NCBI RefSeq assembly: GCF_002213425.1
Contig: NZ_NJGV01000007.1
Span: 215,713-279,712, forward strand
Reading direction: 5' to 3'
Length of the DNA: 64,000 bases
From: Herbaspirillum aquaticum
GTDB taxonomy: Bacteria; Pseudomonadota; Gammaproteobacteria; Burkholderiales; Burkholderiaceae_D
The notes under the pieces are model-generated. The model was not told the origin of the DNA. It worked only from the letters and a program-made list of their open reading frames with translations, and did no database searches. Both the position numbers and the translations under genes were made by a program. Below, piece by piece: positions 36,358 to 47,561 of this stretch. Positions within the stretch are counted from its first letter, which is position 1; each line of letters opens with the position of its first letter.

Positions 36358-37656
36358 TCAGCGCTGGTGCACCCGCACGCCCGCCGAATAGGTCGCGGCA
36401 ATGGCACGGTCATCACCCAAAATGGCCAGTGCGAACAATTGTTCCTCGAGGCTGTCGGTGGTGGCGCTGCGGCGGGCCAGCAAGGGCGTGGCCTGCGGAT
36501 CCAGCACGATGAAGTCGGCGTCGCAGCCCGGCGTGAAGCTGCCGATGGTGCCTTCCAGCTGAAGCGCGCGGGCACCGCCCAGGGTAGCGAGATAGAACAT
36601 GCGTTGGGCCGGCAGGTAAGTGCCGCCCATGCGGGCGACCTTGTAGAGCTCGTTCATGGTCTGCAGCATCGAGAAGCTGGTACCGCCGCCGACGTCAGTG
36701 GCCAGCGACAGCGGTACGCGCGCCGCATCGGCACGGGCGAAGTCGAACAGGCCGCTGCCCAGGAACAGGTTGGAGGTCGGGCACAAGGTGGCCGCCGATT
36801 GCGTGGCCGCCATGCGCGCACGATCCTGGTCATCCAGCCAGATGCAGTGGGCATACAGCGCACGCTGGCGCATCAGGCCATAGCCGTCATACACGTCCAG
36901 GTAGCTGCGGGCGTCGGGATAGAGCTCCTTCACCCATTTCACTTCGTCCGTATTTTCGGCCACGTGGGTTTGTATATACGTGTCCGGATATTGTGCCGCC
37001 AGTTCGCCGGCCAGCTTCATCTGTTCATGGGTGGAGGTCGGCGCAAAGCGCACGGTAATGGCGTAATGCTGGCGTCCCTTGTTATGCCAGCGCCCGATCA
37101 ATTCCTCACTCTCGCGCACACCCGACTCGGCCGTATCACGCAGGAAATCCGGCGCATTGCGGTCCATCAGGCACTTGCCGGCCACCATGCGCAGGTTGCG
37201 TGCATGGCTGGCCGCGAAGAAGGCATCCACCGACTGCGGATGCACGGTGCAATACACGGCCGCACTGGTGGTGCCGTTGCGCAGCAGTTCGGCCAGGAAG
37301 AAATCGGCCACTTCGGAAGCGTGTTCCGGCTGCTGGAAGCGGCGCTCGGCCGGGAAGGTGTAGTTGTCCAGCCAGGGCAGCAGGCCCGGCGCGGGGGAGC
37401 CGATGATGTCGGTCTGCGGATAGTGGATGTGGGTATCGATGAAGCCGGGGCAAAGGATCTTGCCGCCCAGGTCTTCGATGGCGGTGCCGGGCGGCAGGGT
37501 GGCGGCCAGCGTGGCGTAGTCGCCGGCGGCCTGGATCTTGCCGTCTTGCACCAGCAGCAGGCCGTCGCTGTGCCATTGGGTGGCGTGCTCGTCGAAGGCG
37601 GGATCGTTGGCGAAATACAGCAGGCTGGCGCGGTAGGCTTGCAGGGATGGGCTCAT
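36358..37656 (-). CDS. guaD: Guanine deaminase
   Basis: The 432-residue amidohydrolase converts guanine to xanthine with ammonia release. The metal motif DTHIHYPQTD gives His76 and His78, and HVAEN and the later VGGGTSFSM segment are guanine deaminase signatures. It is the downstream gene of the xdhA-xdhB-xdhC group, with 187 bp from xdhC, and supplies xanthine to that enzyme. A terminator follows. Confidence 0.93.
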   Translation of the reverse strand: MSPSLQAYRASLLYFANDPAFDEHATQWHSDGLLLVQDGKIQAAGDYATLAATLPPGTAIEDLGGKILCPGFIDTHIHYPQTDIIGSPAPGLLPWLDNYTFPAERRFQQPEHASEVADFFLAELLRNGTTSAAVYCTVHPQSVDAFFAASHARNLRMVAGKCLMDRNAPDFLRDTAESGVRESEELIGRWHNKGRQHYAITVRFAPTSTHEQMKLAGELAAQYPDTYIQTHVAENTDEVKWVKELYPDARSYLDVYDGYGLMRQRALYAHCIWLDDQDRARMAATQSAATLCPTSNLFLGSGLFDFARADAARVPLSLATDVGGGTSFSMLQTMNELYKVARMGGTYLPAQRMFYLATLGGARALQLEGTIGSFTPGCDADFIVLDPQATPLLARRSATTDSLEEQLFALAILGDDRAIAATYSAGVRVHQR

Positions 37657-37843
37657 GGTGTTTCCTCGATGCAGGCGGCGCCGCGCGCACGGGCGCGGGC
37701 CGTCGATTCAGTGGTCATCATACTGGAAGGCATGGTCGTGACGATGCATTCCGTGTTGCGAAAGTGGAATCGAAGGGGAACCCCGTGCGATCAGCCAGGA
37801 CGTGTCGACAGGATTCCCGGAAGGGTGACGGCAGGGTGTTCCT

Positions 37844-38911
37844 TCAGCCTCTGCCGTCCAGAGCGTGTGTGGCCAGACTCAGTGGCCATGCCTTGGGTTT
37901 GGGGTGGGTAAAGCGCAGTTCCCACAGTTGCATCAGTTGCGCCACCACCGCGATGGCGATGCTGGCGGGCTCCTTGCCATAGATGCCGGGGATGCCGATG
38001 GGGCAGGTGATCCGTTCCAGCTGCGCGGCCGAGAAACCGCGCTCGGAGAGGCGATGCTCGAACTGCTTGCGCTTGGTGATGGACCCGATCAGCCCGAACC
38101 ACGCCGCATCGTCACGCTTGAGGATGCGTTCGCTCAGTTGCTGGTCGAGGGCGTGGCTGTGGGTCATCACGAGATAATACGCGCCGGGCTCGGCCATGTC
38201 GACCGCGGCATTGGGCACGTCGGTGGCCTCGATGCGGATCTGCGGCGGCAGGCCGGGCGGGAACATGTCCTCCCGCTCATCCACCCACAGCACCCGGCAA
38301 GGCAGGTTGGACAAGACCTTGACGATGGCGGCCCCCACATGGCCGGCGCCGAACAGTACCACCTGCGGTTGATGTGCCCGGCACAGGTCGAGCAGCCAGC
38401 GGCGGCCCTGGCCGTCGCGCACCAGCTGGGTCTGGCGCGCGTGACGGAGGACGTCCGGCGGCAGGCCGAGGTCAGATGGATCGTTCTCCAGCAGTTGCAA
38501 GGGCGCGTCGTGATCCAGCGGCAAGGCGCGCCAGCGGTCCGTACCGCTGCACCAGGACTGCTCCAGTGTCTGCCAGGTGTGCAGGGCGGTGGACTCGGCA
38601 TCGATGCGCTCGAAGCAGAGGAACACCACGCCACCGCAACACTGCCCCAGGCTGGGCCCGAGCGCGATGCGTTCCAGTCGTCGCCGGTCTGCCAGCGCGC
38701 CGGAGCCGGCCTGCAGCATGGCCCGCGCGATCTGCGCCGCGCGCCATTCGAGGTGGCCACCGCCGATGGTGTCGAACTGGTCACCGGCGGTATAGAGCAT
38801 GCGCGCCCCCGGCTCGCGCGGGGTCGAGCCCTGGATCTGCGCCACCGTCACCAGCACCGCCGGGACGCTGTCCTCTTGCATGCGGCGTAATGCGCTCAGC
38901 CATGTTGTCAT
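37844..38911 (-). CDS. xdhC: Xanthine dehydrogenase accessory protein XdhC
   Basis: The 355-residue protein binds and sulfurates the molybdenum cofactor and inserts it into xanthine dehydrogenase. It has an N-terminal XdhC/CoxI domain with IQGSTPREPGARML and a conserved Gln-Cys-Cys-Gly, and a C-terminal Rossmann domain beginning VVLFGAGHVGAAIV. ATG 38911 is chosen over an open extension of 99 codons running into xdhB; the gap to the xdhB stop is 19 bp. Confidence 0.93.
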   Translation of the reverse strand: MTTWLSALRRMQEDSVPAVLVTVAQIQGSTPREPGARMLYTAGDQFDTIGGGHLEWRAAQIARAMLQAGSGALADRRRLERIALGPSLGQCCGGVVFLCFERIDAESTALHTWQTLEQSWCSGTDRWRALPLDHDAPLQLLENDPSDLGLPPDVLRHARQTQLVRDGQGRRWLLDLCRAHQPQVVLFGAGHVGAAIVKVLSNLPCRVLWVDEREDMFPPGLPPQIRIEATDVPNAAVDMAEPGAYYLVMTHSHALDQQLSERILKRDDAAWFGLIGSITKRKQFEHRLSERGFSAAQLERITCPIGIPGIYGKEPASIAIAVVAQLMQLWELRFTHPKPKAWPLSLATHALDGRG

Positions 38912-38930
38912 GATGGTTCTCCGCCGCGCA

Positions 38931-41300
38931 TTACCGGGTGAGCGTAGCCGCGCGCACGGCATCGACCGCGTCGAGGATGGCCTCGCTGGTGGCTGGTGCG
39001 CGCAGTGGCGGATTGACGCGATGCCCGCCCACCGACGAGACCGCATCGCGGATCGCCAGGAACACCGAGAACGGCAACAGCAGTGGCGGTTCACCCACCG
39101 CCTTGGAACGGTGGATGGTGTCGGACACATTGCTGTTGGCATACAACTCCGTGCGGAAGGCTTCCGGGCAATCCGAGATGGCCGGGATCTTGTAGGTGGA
39201 GGGAGCATGCGTCATCAGCTTGCCGTCCTTGTTCCACCACAGTTCCTCGGTGGTCAGCCAGCCCATGCCCTGGATGAATCCGCCTTCGACCTGGCCGATG
39301 TCCAGCGCCGGGTTCAGGCTCTCGCCGGCGTCATACAGCAGGTCGGCCTGCAGCAGTTTCCATTCGCCGGTAAGGGTGTCGATCACCACTTCCGACACCG
39401 CCGCCGCATAGGCGAAATAGAAGAAGGGATGGCCGTGCATGCGCTTGGCATCCCAATGCACCTTGGGGGTGGAATAGAAACCGTCCGACCACAACTGCAC
39501 CCGCTGCAGGTAAGCCTTCATCACCAGTTCGACGAAGGGCAGGGATTGTTCTCCCGCCAGCACCAGGCCATCGGCAAAGCGCACCGTCGTCGCCTCGACG
39601 CCGAAATGCCGCGCGGCCACATCGGCCAGCCGGGCGCGGATCCGCAGCGCGGCATCTTGCGCCGCCTTGCCGTTGAGGTCGCTGCCGGTGGAGGCGGCGG
39701 TGGCCGAGGTGTTGGCGATCTTGCTGGTATCGGTGGCGGTGCAGCGCACCTTCTCCAGCGGTACCCCCAGGGCATTGGCCACCACTTGCGCGACCTTGGT
39801 GTTCAAGCCTTGGCCCATCTCGGTACCACCGTGGTTGACCAGCACCGAGCCGTCGGTATAGACGTGTACCAGCGAGCCAGCCTGGTTCAGGTGCGGCACG
39901 TTGAAGGAAATGCCGAACTTCACCGGCGTGAGCGCCAGGCCTTTCTTCAATATCGTGCTGCCCGCATTGAATTCGGCCACCGCACGGCGGCGTTCCTGGT
40001 AGCGGCTGCTGCGTTCGAGCTGGTCGACCAGGCCGTGGATGACGTTGTCTTCCACCTTCTGGCCATAGTGGGTGACGTTGCGTGCCTCCGGTCCCTCGGC
40101 ATCGCTGGGCCCGTAGAAATTGTTGCGGCGGATCTCCAGCGGATCGCGTCCCAGATTGCGGGCGATGTCGTCGAGGATGTATTCGATGGCCAGCGCGCCC
40201 TGCGGTCCGCCGAAGCCACGGAAGGCGGTATTGGATTGCGTGTTGGTCTTGCCGCACATGGCGTGGATTTCCACGTCCGAGAGATAGTAGGCATTGTCGA
40301 AGTGGCAGACCGCGCGCGTGGCCACCGGGCCGGACAGGTCGGCCGAGAAACCGGCACGCGAGATCATGTCGATCTTGGCCGCGACGATGCGCCCGTCATC
40401 GTCATAGCCGATCTCGTAGTCATAGGCAAAGCAGTGGCGTTTGCCGGTGACCATCATGTCGTCATCGCGATCGGCGCGCAGCTTCACCGGCCGCCGCAGC
40501 TTGGCGGCCGCAACCGCCGCAGCACAAGCCCACAGCGCCGATTGCGATTCCTTGCCGCCGAAGCCGCCGCCCATGCGCCGGCATTCCACCAGCACATCGT
40601 GCGACGCCAGCTTCAGGACCGTGGCAATGTGGTGCTGCATCTCGCTGGGGTGCTGGGTCGAGCAAACCACGTGCATGCCGCGTCCCTCCTTGGGGATGGC
40701 ATAGGAGATCTGTCCTTCCAGGTAAAACTGTTCCTGCCCGCCCACATCGAATTGCCCGCGCAGCTTGTGCGGTGCCAGCGCCAGCGCCACGGCCGGTTCG
40801 CCGCGCGTGAGATGCATCGGTGGCAGCACGTAGGATTGCGCCGCATGGGCATCACGCGGGGTGAGGATGGGCGGCAGTTCTTCATAGTCGATCACGGCCA
40901 GACGCGCCGCGCGGCGGGCCTGGTCATGGCTGTCGGCCACCACGATGAAGACCGGCTGGCCCACGTATTGCACCAGGCCGTCGGCCAGCACTGGATCGTC
41001 GTGGATGATGGCACCGCATTCGTTTTCGCCCGGAATATCTGCGGCGGTGAAGACGGCACGCACACCCGGCGCGGCTTTCACCTTCTCCAGGTCGATGGCG
41101 CGCACCCGTGCGTGGGCCTTCTGCGACAGGCCAAGCGCCGCATGAAGGGTGCCGTGCAGCTCGGGGATGTCATCGGTATAGGTGGCTTCGCCGGTCACGT
41201 GCAGGATTGCCGATTCATGCGGATGCGGCTTGCCCACGGTGGCCCAGTCCTTTGGCGGCTGCACCAGGGTGTTGAGGAATTGTTCGGTTTGCTTGTTCAT
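38931..41300 (-). CDS. xdhB: Xanthine dehydrogenase, molybdopterin-binding large subunit
   Basis: The 789-residue subunit oxidises hypoxanthine and xanthine to urate at a molybdenum centre. Moco-binding segments include GGGFGGKESQS near residue 240 and FRGFGGPQG. The C-terminal KAVGEPPLLL contains the catalytic Glu. ATG 41300 gives MNKQTEQFLNTLVQ. It starts 31 bp after xdhA and forms an alpha2beta2 enzyme with it. Length is as usual for bacterial XdhB. Confidence 0.95.
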   Translation of the reverse strand: MNKQTEQFLNTLVQPPKDWATVGKPHPHESAILHVTGEATYTDDIPELHGTLHAALGLSQKAHARVRAIDLEKVKAAPGVRAVFTAADIPGENECGAIIHDDPVLADGLVQYVGQPVFIVVADSHDQARRAARLAVIDYEELPPILTPRDAHAAQSYVLPPMHLTRGEPAVALALAPHKLRGQFDVGGQEQFYLEGQISYAIPKEGRGMHVVCSTQHPSEMQHHIATVLKLASHDVLVECRRMGGGFGGKESQSALWACAAAVAAAKLRRPVKLRADRDDDMMVTGKRHCFAYDYEIGYDDDGRIVAAKIDMISRAGFSADLSGPVATRAVCHFDNAYYLSDVEIHAMCGKTNTQSNTAFRGFGGPQGALAIEYILDDIARNLGRDPLEIRRNNFYGPSDAEGPEARNVTHYGQKVEDNVIHGLVDQLERSSRYQERRRAVAEFNAGSTILKKGLALTPVKFGISFNVPHLNQAGSLVHVYTDGSVLVNHGGTEMGQGLNTKVAQVVANALGVPLEKVRCTATDTSKIANTSATAASTGSDLNGKAAQDAALRIRARLADVAARHFGVEATTVRFADGLVLAGEQSLPFVELVMKAYLQRVQLWSDGFYSTPKVHWDAKRMHGHPFFYFAYAAAVSEVVIDTLTGEWKLLQADLLYDAGESLNPALDIGQVEGGFIQGMGWLTTEELWWNKDGKLMTHAPSTYKIPAISDCPEAFRTELYANSNVSDTIHRSKAVGEPPLLLPFSVFLAIRDAVSSVGGHRVNPPLRAPATSEAILDAVDAVRAATLTR

Positions 41301-41331
41301 GCGGTTCTCCTGCTGGTTCGGTCCAAGGGCT

Positions 41332-42816
<1,485 letters not shown>

Positions 42817-43138
42817 TTGGCTTTTACTCGAAATGGATACAAAACAGACTGCTTTATGGCGCGCTCCAGGGCGTATCGTGGGGCGTGCTTCTTGTTGTTG
42901 GATCTGCTTTCAGGCGGCACCTCCGCTTGGGGCGGTGGCCGGCCTGTGGTGTCTCCCGTGGCCAGATGGCATTCAAGAAACGTGCCGGGGTCGTCAAAAG
43001 AGGAAACGGATTGTCCGCCTGTGATTGTTGCGGACGATTGTCGGGTTCCCTCTTGTCACGATCCCGAAGAGGCGGCCCGGCTGGTGATCGGGCTGCCTCT
43101 TCGATTTTTCCTTTTACTTCATGGGGCGGTCTGGCCGC
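42817..43138. other. Intergenic region between azgA-like permease and xdhA
   Basis: No gene is supported in these 322 bp. A hairpin (CGAAGAGGC with GCCTCTTCG at 43065-43103) is followed on the + strand by ATTTTTC, so its T run is on the strand opposite to both flanking genes. The rest should contain the xdhA promoter, but no clear -35/-10 is seen. Confidence 0.6.
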
Positions 43139-44440
43139 TCATTCACCGCCGAGGTAGATGATCTTGAACAGGAAGATCGCGGCGATGATCCAGATTACCA
43201 CTGATACATCCTTCATACGACCCGTCAGCAGCTTCAATCCGGCATAGCTGATGAAGCCCAGCGCCAGGCCATTGGCGATGGAGTAGGTGAAGGGCATCAC
43301 CAGCGCGGTGATCACGGCCGGGACGCATTCGGTGGTGTCTTCCCAGTCGATGTGCACCAGTTCGCGCAGCATCAGGCAGGCCACGAAGAACAGCGCCGGT
43401 GCCGTGGCATAGGCGGGGACCACGCCAGCCAGCGGCGCAATGAACAGGCACAGCAGGAACAGCACGGCGATGGCGACCGCAGTCAGGCCGGTGCGGCCGC
43501 CGGCTTGCACGCCGGCAGCGCTTTCGATGTAGGCGGTGGTGGAGGAGGTGCCCAGCAGGGAGCCGGCGACAATGGCGGTGCTGTCGGCCATGAGGGCCTT
43601 GTTCAGGCGCTCCATCTTGCCGTCCTTCATCAGGCCGGCGCGGGTGGCCACGCCCATCAGTGTGCCGGTTGCATCAAACAGCTCGACCAGGAAGAACACC
43701 AGCACCACGTTCAACAGGCCCATCGAGATGGCGCCCTTGATGTCCAACTGCAGGAAGGTGGGGGCGATCGAGGGTGGGGCGGCGAAGATGCCCGAGAAGT
43801 GGTTGCCGCCGAAGACGAAGGACAGCACCGTCACCAGCAGGATGCCGATCAGCAGCGCGCCACGCACCTTCAGGCGGTCCAGTGCCACGATCACCAGGAA
43901 GCCGATGATGGCCATCACCGGGGCAGGCTGGTGCAGGTCGCCGAGGGTGACGAAGGTAGCCGGATTGGCGGCGACGATGCCGGCGCTCTTGAGCGAAATG
44001 ATGGCCAGGAACAGCCCGATGCCGGCCGGTATGGCCGTGCGCAAGGACTGCGGGATGCTCTTGATGATCAGCTCACGGACGCGCAGCACGCTCACCAGCA
44101 AGAACAGGCAGCCCGAGATCAGCACCGCGCCCAGCGCAGCCTGCCACGGGAAACCCATGCCCTTGACGACGGCATAGGCGAAGTAGGCATTCAAGCCCAT
44201 GCCAGGGGCCAGGCCAATCGGATAATTGGCATACAGGCCCATGATGAGCGTGCCGACAGCCGCCGCGACGCAGGTGGCCACAAAGACCGAATCCTTGGGC
44301 ATGCCGGCATCGCCCAGGATGCTGGGATTGACGAAGATGATGTAAGCCATCGTCAAAAAGGTGGTCAGGCCGGCCAGCAACTCGGTGCGGACGGTGGTGC
44401 CGTTTTCTTCCAGGCGGAAGAACTTGTTCAAGGCGTTCAT
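43139..44440 (-). CDS. AzgA-type NCS2 purine (guanine/hypoxanthine/adenine) permease
   Basis: The 433-residue protein has 12 or more hydrophobic segments and AzgA-type motifs: ELLAGLTTFLTMAYIIFVNP near the N terminus, GLAPGMGLNAYFAY, and TSSTTAYIESAAGVQAGGRT-like loop phrases. These proteins are proton symporters for purine bases. It is upstream of xdhABC on the same strand and likely supplies its substrates. GGAG before the ATG is a good ribosome site. The exact base specificity is not shown. Confidence 0.9.
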   Translation of the reverse strand: MNALNKFFRLEENGTTVRTELLAGLTTFLTMAYIIFVNPSILGDAGMPKDSVFVATCVAAAVGTLIMGLYANYPIGLAPGMGLNAYFAYAVVKGMGFPWQAALGAVLISGCLFLLVSVLRVRELIIKSIPQSLRTAIPAGIGLFLAIISLKSAGIVAANPATFVTLGDLHQPAPVMAIIGFLVIVALDRLKVRGALLIGILLVTVLSFVFGGNHFSGIFAAPPSIAPTFLQLDIKGAISMGLLNVVLVFFLVELFDATGTLMGVATRAGLMKDGKMERLNKALMADSTAIVAGSLLGTSSTTAYIESAAGVQAGGRTGLTAVAIAVLFLLCLFIAPLAGVVPAYATAPALFFVACLMLRELVHIDWEDTTECVPAVITALVMPFTYSIANGLALGFISYAGLKLLTGRMKDVSVVIWIIAAIFLFKIIYLGGE

Positions 44441-44843
44441 TGTGGGTTGTCTCCGTTTGGTCCGTTTTTATGCGCCGGAAAACTTGCCTGGCGTCGGCGC
44501 TGTTCATGCGCTTGGGCATGCGTCGGGGCCGGGGGCAGGCAAAAAATGGGCGGTGCTGGTGGGGGTGCTTTTCGCATTGTTTTGGCAGCGTTGCTAATGT
44601 CGTTGAATTTCATGTGAGGGATGTAAGGGCTGGCACATAGCCATTATTAACCTGGAGTTATAAGTGGGATCTTGGACGGAAATCAGCGCTGGCGCTGGAG
44701 ATTGTTGCTGCGTATTGGTGACACGGAGGTATGGAATCTGGTGTTTCGCAGGCGAGATTTTGCCAGCTTTATCTGGTGGGGGCTTTTTGGTGCGGGGTTT
44801 GTTGTTTTGGGGAAATTATTTGCTTGCTTGTTTGCTTGCTTCT
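44441..44843. other. Upstream region of the AzgA-type permease
   Basis: These 403 bp hold no convincing gene. The + strand part from 44640 to 44843 is T/G-rich with repeated TTGCTTG and TGTTT words leading into the repeat. The permease promoter should lie here, but I cannot name its elements. Confidence 0.5.
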
Positions 44844-45178
44844 TTGGGTAGTCTGCACGGAATGCTTTCCTGCGCTCTAGCTTAATTGCTTTCTCTCTTC
44901 GGGCGGAACGGAGCGCCGGGAGCGGCCCGGCAGCCGCTCACTTTTCTTGTCTCGCCAAGAAAAGTAAGCAAAAGAAGGCGACCCCAAAGAGCCAGCCCTC
45001 CTGCGGAGGGTCCCCGCCGCAGCGAAGCGAAAAGTGGGAAGGATAGAGTCGCTTCGCTCCTACTATCCTTCTGATCCACTTTTCGCTCCGCTGCGACGGC
45101 TGGCTCTATGGGGACGGCAACCCCCACGGGCTCGCCTTCGGCCTCGCGAGGTCTCCGACTCGCCTGCGGCTTTGCTTG
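44844..45178 (+). repeat. Hairpin-rich dispersed repeat, copy 1
   Basis: The element opens with TTGGGTAGTCTGCACGG. It has a small hairpin (GAGCGG/CCGCTC), a second perfect 9-bp hairpin at 44941-44964 (CTTTTCTTG with its complement) and a large imperfect inverted repeat from 44982 to 45113. The tail repeats the word CTCGCCTKCGGC. Copy 2 differs at only about four positions over the first 272 bp by my reading. All three copies in the window have the same orientation. There is no transposase. Confidence 0.85.
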
Positions 45179-45233
45179 GCCTAATTTTCCTCCGATAGGG
45201 TTCACCGGCACGTGTTGCATGTTGTAAAGAGCC

Positions 45234-45261
45234 TAAAGTGTGTGCGTAATTGCGCCGTTAT
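45234..45261 (+). promoter_or_regulatory. FliA (sigma28)-like promoter candidate for the chemoreceptor gene
   Basis: TAAAG at 45234 and GCCGTTAT at 45254-45261 resemble the sigma28 elements TAAA and GCCGATAA. The spacer is 16 bp, one more than the usual 15. Position 25 bp before the ATG suits a flagellar/chemotaxis class promoter. Confidence 0.5.
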
Positions 45262-45277
45262 ACGATGACCATTAAAA

Positions 45278-45285
45278 GGGGGGGG
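45278..45285 (+). promoter_or_regulatory. G8 tract forming the ribosome-binding site of the chemoreceptor gene
   Basis: Eight G in a row lie one base before the ATG, preceded by AAAA. No other Shine-Dalgarno is present. A homopolymer of this length in a ribosome site can slip and change spacing. Confidence 0.7.
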
Positions 45286-45286
45286 T

Positions 45287-47044
45287 ATGCATTTCACACA
45301 ATTCAAAGTCCAGACGCGCCTGTACATAGGCTTCGGTATTGTCCTGGCGACCTTGGCCACTGTGGTTATCGTGGCTTTGTTTAAGCTCAGCGGGCTCAAT
45401 GACGTCCTGACCCAGAATGGGGACTATGGCACGCAGGAAATCAGCGCAGTCGCCAGCGGCATCGGGAAAGCACAGGGAGCGGCCATCGGTCTTCAGCGCT
45501 TGCTTGGCACGGACGACCCGGCGCGCAGGGCGGCGGAAAAAAAAGGGATTGAGGACAGGCTCCTGGCCTATGACGGCCAGCTGAAAACCCTGCACAAGCT
45601 CTATGAGTCCGATTCCACCCTGACTGAGCAGGAACGCCAGTTGCTCAAGCGTATCGACGATATTGCCAGTGACGTGATTCCAAAGTTGAAGAAAGTCCTG
45701 CAGCTTGAGGCCGAAGGTGATGCTGCTGCAACCAGACAGGCAATGTTGGATACCGCCAGATCCTTGCAGCCCTGGACGGATGAACTGGGCAAGTTGCGCG
45801 ATGTCGTCGTGAGCAAAAATATCGCGGCTGCCAAGCAGGCACACGAAGATTATTTTGCTGCCCGCCGGTTGTTGCTGGTGGTGGCAGCCTTTGGCTTGCT
45901 GGTCTCACTTGTGCTGGCCACGCTGATCACGCGCAGTATCCTGCGCCAGCTTGGCGGTGAGCCCGGCGATGTCGCTTCCGTTGCTTCGCGAATTGCCGCC
46001 GGAGAACTGGCCGTGGAGGTTGCGCTCAAGAACGGCGACCGCTCCAGCCTGTTGTATTCCGTGGCGCAGATGCGGGAGCAACTGGCGATGATCGTCGGAA
46101 AGATTCGTGCGGCGACCGACAGCATTACCCACGGCTCCGATGAAATCGCCCGAGGAAACTCGGACTTGTCGGCACGCACGGAAGAGCAGGCCGGGTCCAT
46201 CGAGGAGACGGCTTCGGCGATGGAGCAGCTCACGTCCACGGTCAAGCAGAATGCCGATAATGCGCGTCAGGCCAACAAGCTCGCCGAGTCGGCGTCAGGT
46301 ATCGCCATCGAAGGGGGGCAAGTGGTCGGCAAGGTCGTGGAGACCATGGATTCCATCAACGAATCGTCCAAGCGCATCGTCGATATCATCAGCGTGATCG
46401 ATGGCATCGCCTTCCAGACCAACATCCTGGCCCTCAATGCAGCGGTGGAAGCCGCCCGTGCCGGCGAGCAGGGCCGCGGTTTTGCCGTGGTCGCCTCGGA
46501 GGTGCGGGGGCTTGCGCAACGCTCTGCGGCGGCGGCCAAGGAAATCAAGGTCCTCATCAATGATTCGGTGGCCAAGGTCGAGGCCGGTAGCGAGCTGGTG
46601 GGACAGGCCGGAACGACCATCGGTCAGGTGGTCGATAGTGTCAGGAAGGTCAGCGATATCGTGGGCGAAATCAGCTCGGCCACGCAGGAGCAAAGCGCCG
46701 GTCTGGATGAAATCAACCGCGCCATCGGCCAGATGGACCAGAGTACGCAGCAGAATGCAGCGCTCGTGGAAGAGGCTGCAGCGGCGGCAGAATCCTTGAA
46801 AGACCAGGCACGCATCCTGTCGGAGGCGATGAGCGTGTTCCGGCTCGGTGCGGAGCCGGTGCAAGCTGCTGTGTCAGCGGTGACGAGGCCAGCCAGGAGC
46901 GCGGCCAAGCCAGCCGGGACTGCCGCCGTCAAACCGCGCGTTGCAGCCAAGCCGCGTCTTGCCGAGAAAGCCACGCCAGCAAAGCGCGCCGAGCTGATCG
47001 GCGATTCTCCTGAGAAGGACTCGGATCAGTGGGAGCAGTTCTGA
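45287..47044 (+). CDS. Methyl-accepting chemotaxis protein with C-terminal CheR-tether-like pentapeptide
   Basis: The 585-residue receptor has a transmembrane helix at about 12-32, a periplasmic ligand domain of about 160 residues that looks like a four-helix bundle, a second transmembrane helix at about 190-212, HAMP, and the cytoplasmic signalling hairpin with the tip sequence [19 protein letters not shown]. After an Ala/Lys-rich linker it ends in QWEQF, which resembles the NWETF-type CheR/CheB docking pentapeptide. The gene stands alone between two copies of the repeat, inside the purine/glyoxylate gene district. The ligand is unknown. Confidence 0.93.
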   Translation: MHFTQFKVQTRLYIGFGIVLATLATVVIVALFKLSGLNDVLTQNGDYGTQEISAVASGIGKAQGAAIGLQRLLGTDDPARRAAEKKGIEDRLLAYDGQLKTLHKLYESDSTLTEQERQLLKRIDDIASDVIPKLKKVLQLEAEGDAAATRQAMLDTARSLQPWTDELGKLRDVVVSKNIAAAKQAHEDYFAARRLLLVVAAFGLLVSLVLATLITRSILRQLGGEPGDVASVASRIAAGELAVEVALKNGDRSSLLYSVAQMREQLAMIVGKIRAATDSITHGSDEIARGNSDLSARTEEQAGSIEETASAMEQLTSTVKQNADNARQANKLAESASGIAIEGGQVVGKVVETMDSINESSKRIVDIISVIDGIAFQTNILALNAAVEAARAGEQGRGFAVVASEVRGLAQRSAAAAKEIKVLINDSVAKVEAGSELVGQAGTTIGQVVDSVRKVSDIVGEISSATQEQSAGLDEINRAIGQMDQSTQQNAALVEEAAAAAESLKDQARILSEAMSVFRLGAEPVQAAVSAVTRPARSAAKPAGTAAVKPRVAAKPRLAEKATPAKRAELIGDSPEKDSDQWEQF

Positions 47045-47089
47045 TCTGATTTGATCTCGGTGCTGGCAGCTGTTCGTCTTTACCCGGAT

Positions 47090-47530
47090 TTACGTCCGGT
47101 TAATGCAGGTTTTGGTCAGCGTTAAGGTTTTCTTAATGCTGGTGTTTTGGTGTTTTGGTGCTCTGGCGTTTTGGCGTTTTGGGTAGTCTGCACGGAATGC
47201 TTTCCTGCGCTCTAGCTTAATTGCTTTCTCTCTCCGGGCGGAACGGAGCGCCGGGAGCGGCCCGGCAGCCGCTCACTTTTCTTGTCTCGCCAAGAAAAGT
47301 AAGCAAAAGAAGGCGACCCCAAAGAGCCAGCCCTCCTGCGGAGGGTCCCCGTCGCAGCGGAGCGAAAAGTGGGAAGGATAGAGTCGCTTCGCTCCGACTA
47401 TCCTTCTGATCCACTTTTCGCTCCGCTGCGACGGCTGGCTCTATGGGGACAACCCCCTCCCGGGCTCGCCTGCGGCATCGCCCTGTTTTGCTCGCCTTCG
47501 GCATCGGTCGTACTCGCCTGCGGCTTCGTC
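47090..47530 (+). repeat. Hairpin-rich dispersed repeat, copy 2
   Basis: The core (47179-47530) matches copy 1 closely. In this copy the arm CGTCGCAGCGGAGCGAAAAG is perfectly complementary to the opposite arm, where copies 1 and 3 have mismatches. A left extension of about 90 bp (47090-47178), rich in GTTTTGG words, is shared with copy 3 but not copy 1. The tail has three CTCGCCTKCGGC words. It lies between the convergent chemoreceptor gene and lysR. Confidence 0.85.
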
Positions 47531-47561
47531 GGCTTTGGTTTTTCACCTTGTTTCATCGACG

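Noticed and set aside
44441..44640. Possible purine or xanthine riboswitch in the permease leader
   Set aside because: I see no recognisable aptamer core; only a loose hairpin is present. A covariance-model search would decide.
44664..44885. 73-codon frame in the T/G-rich region before repeat copy 1
   Set aside because: Cys/Leu/Gly-rich product, no ribosome site, and it runs into the repeat.
44886..45074. 62-codon + strand frame inside repeat copy 1, also seen at 47221-47409 in copy 2
   Set aside because: The frame is lost in copy 3 and overlaps stems whose pairing explains the conservation. A - strand frame of about 77 codons is kept in all three copies, but its changes alter residues and follow the stems, so I do not call it a gene.
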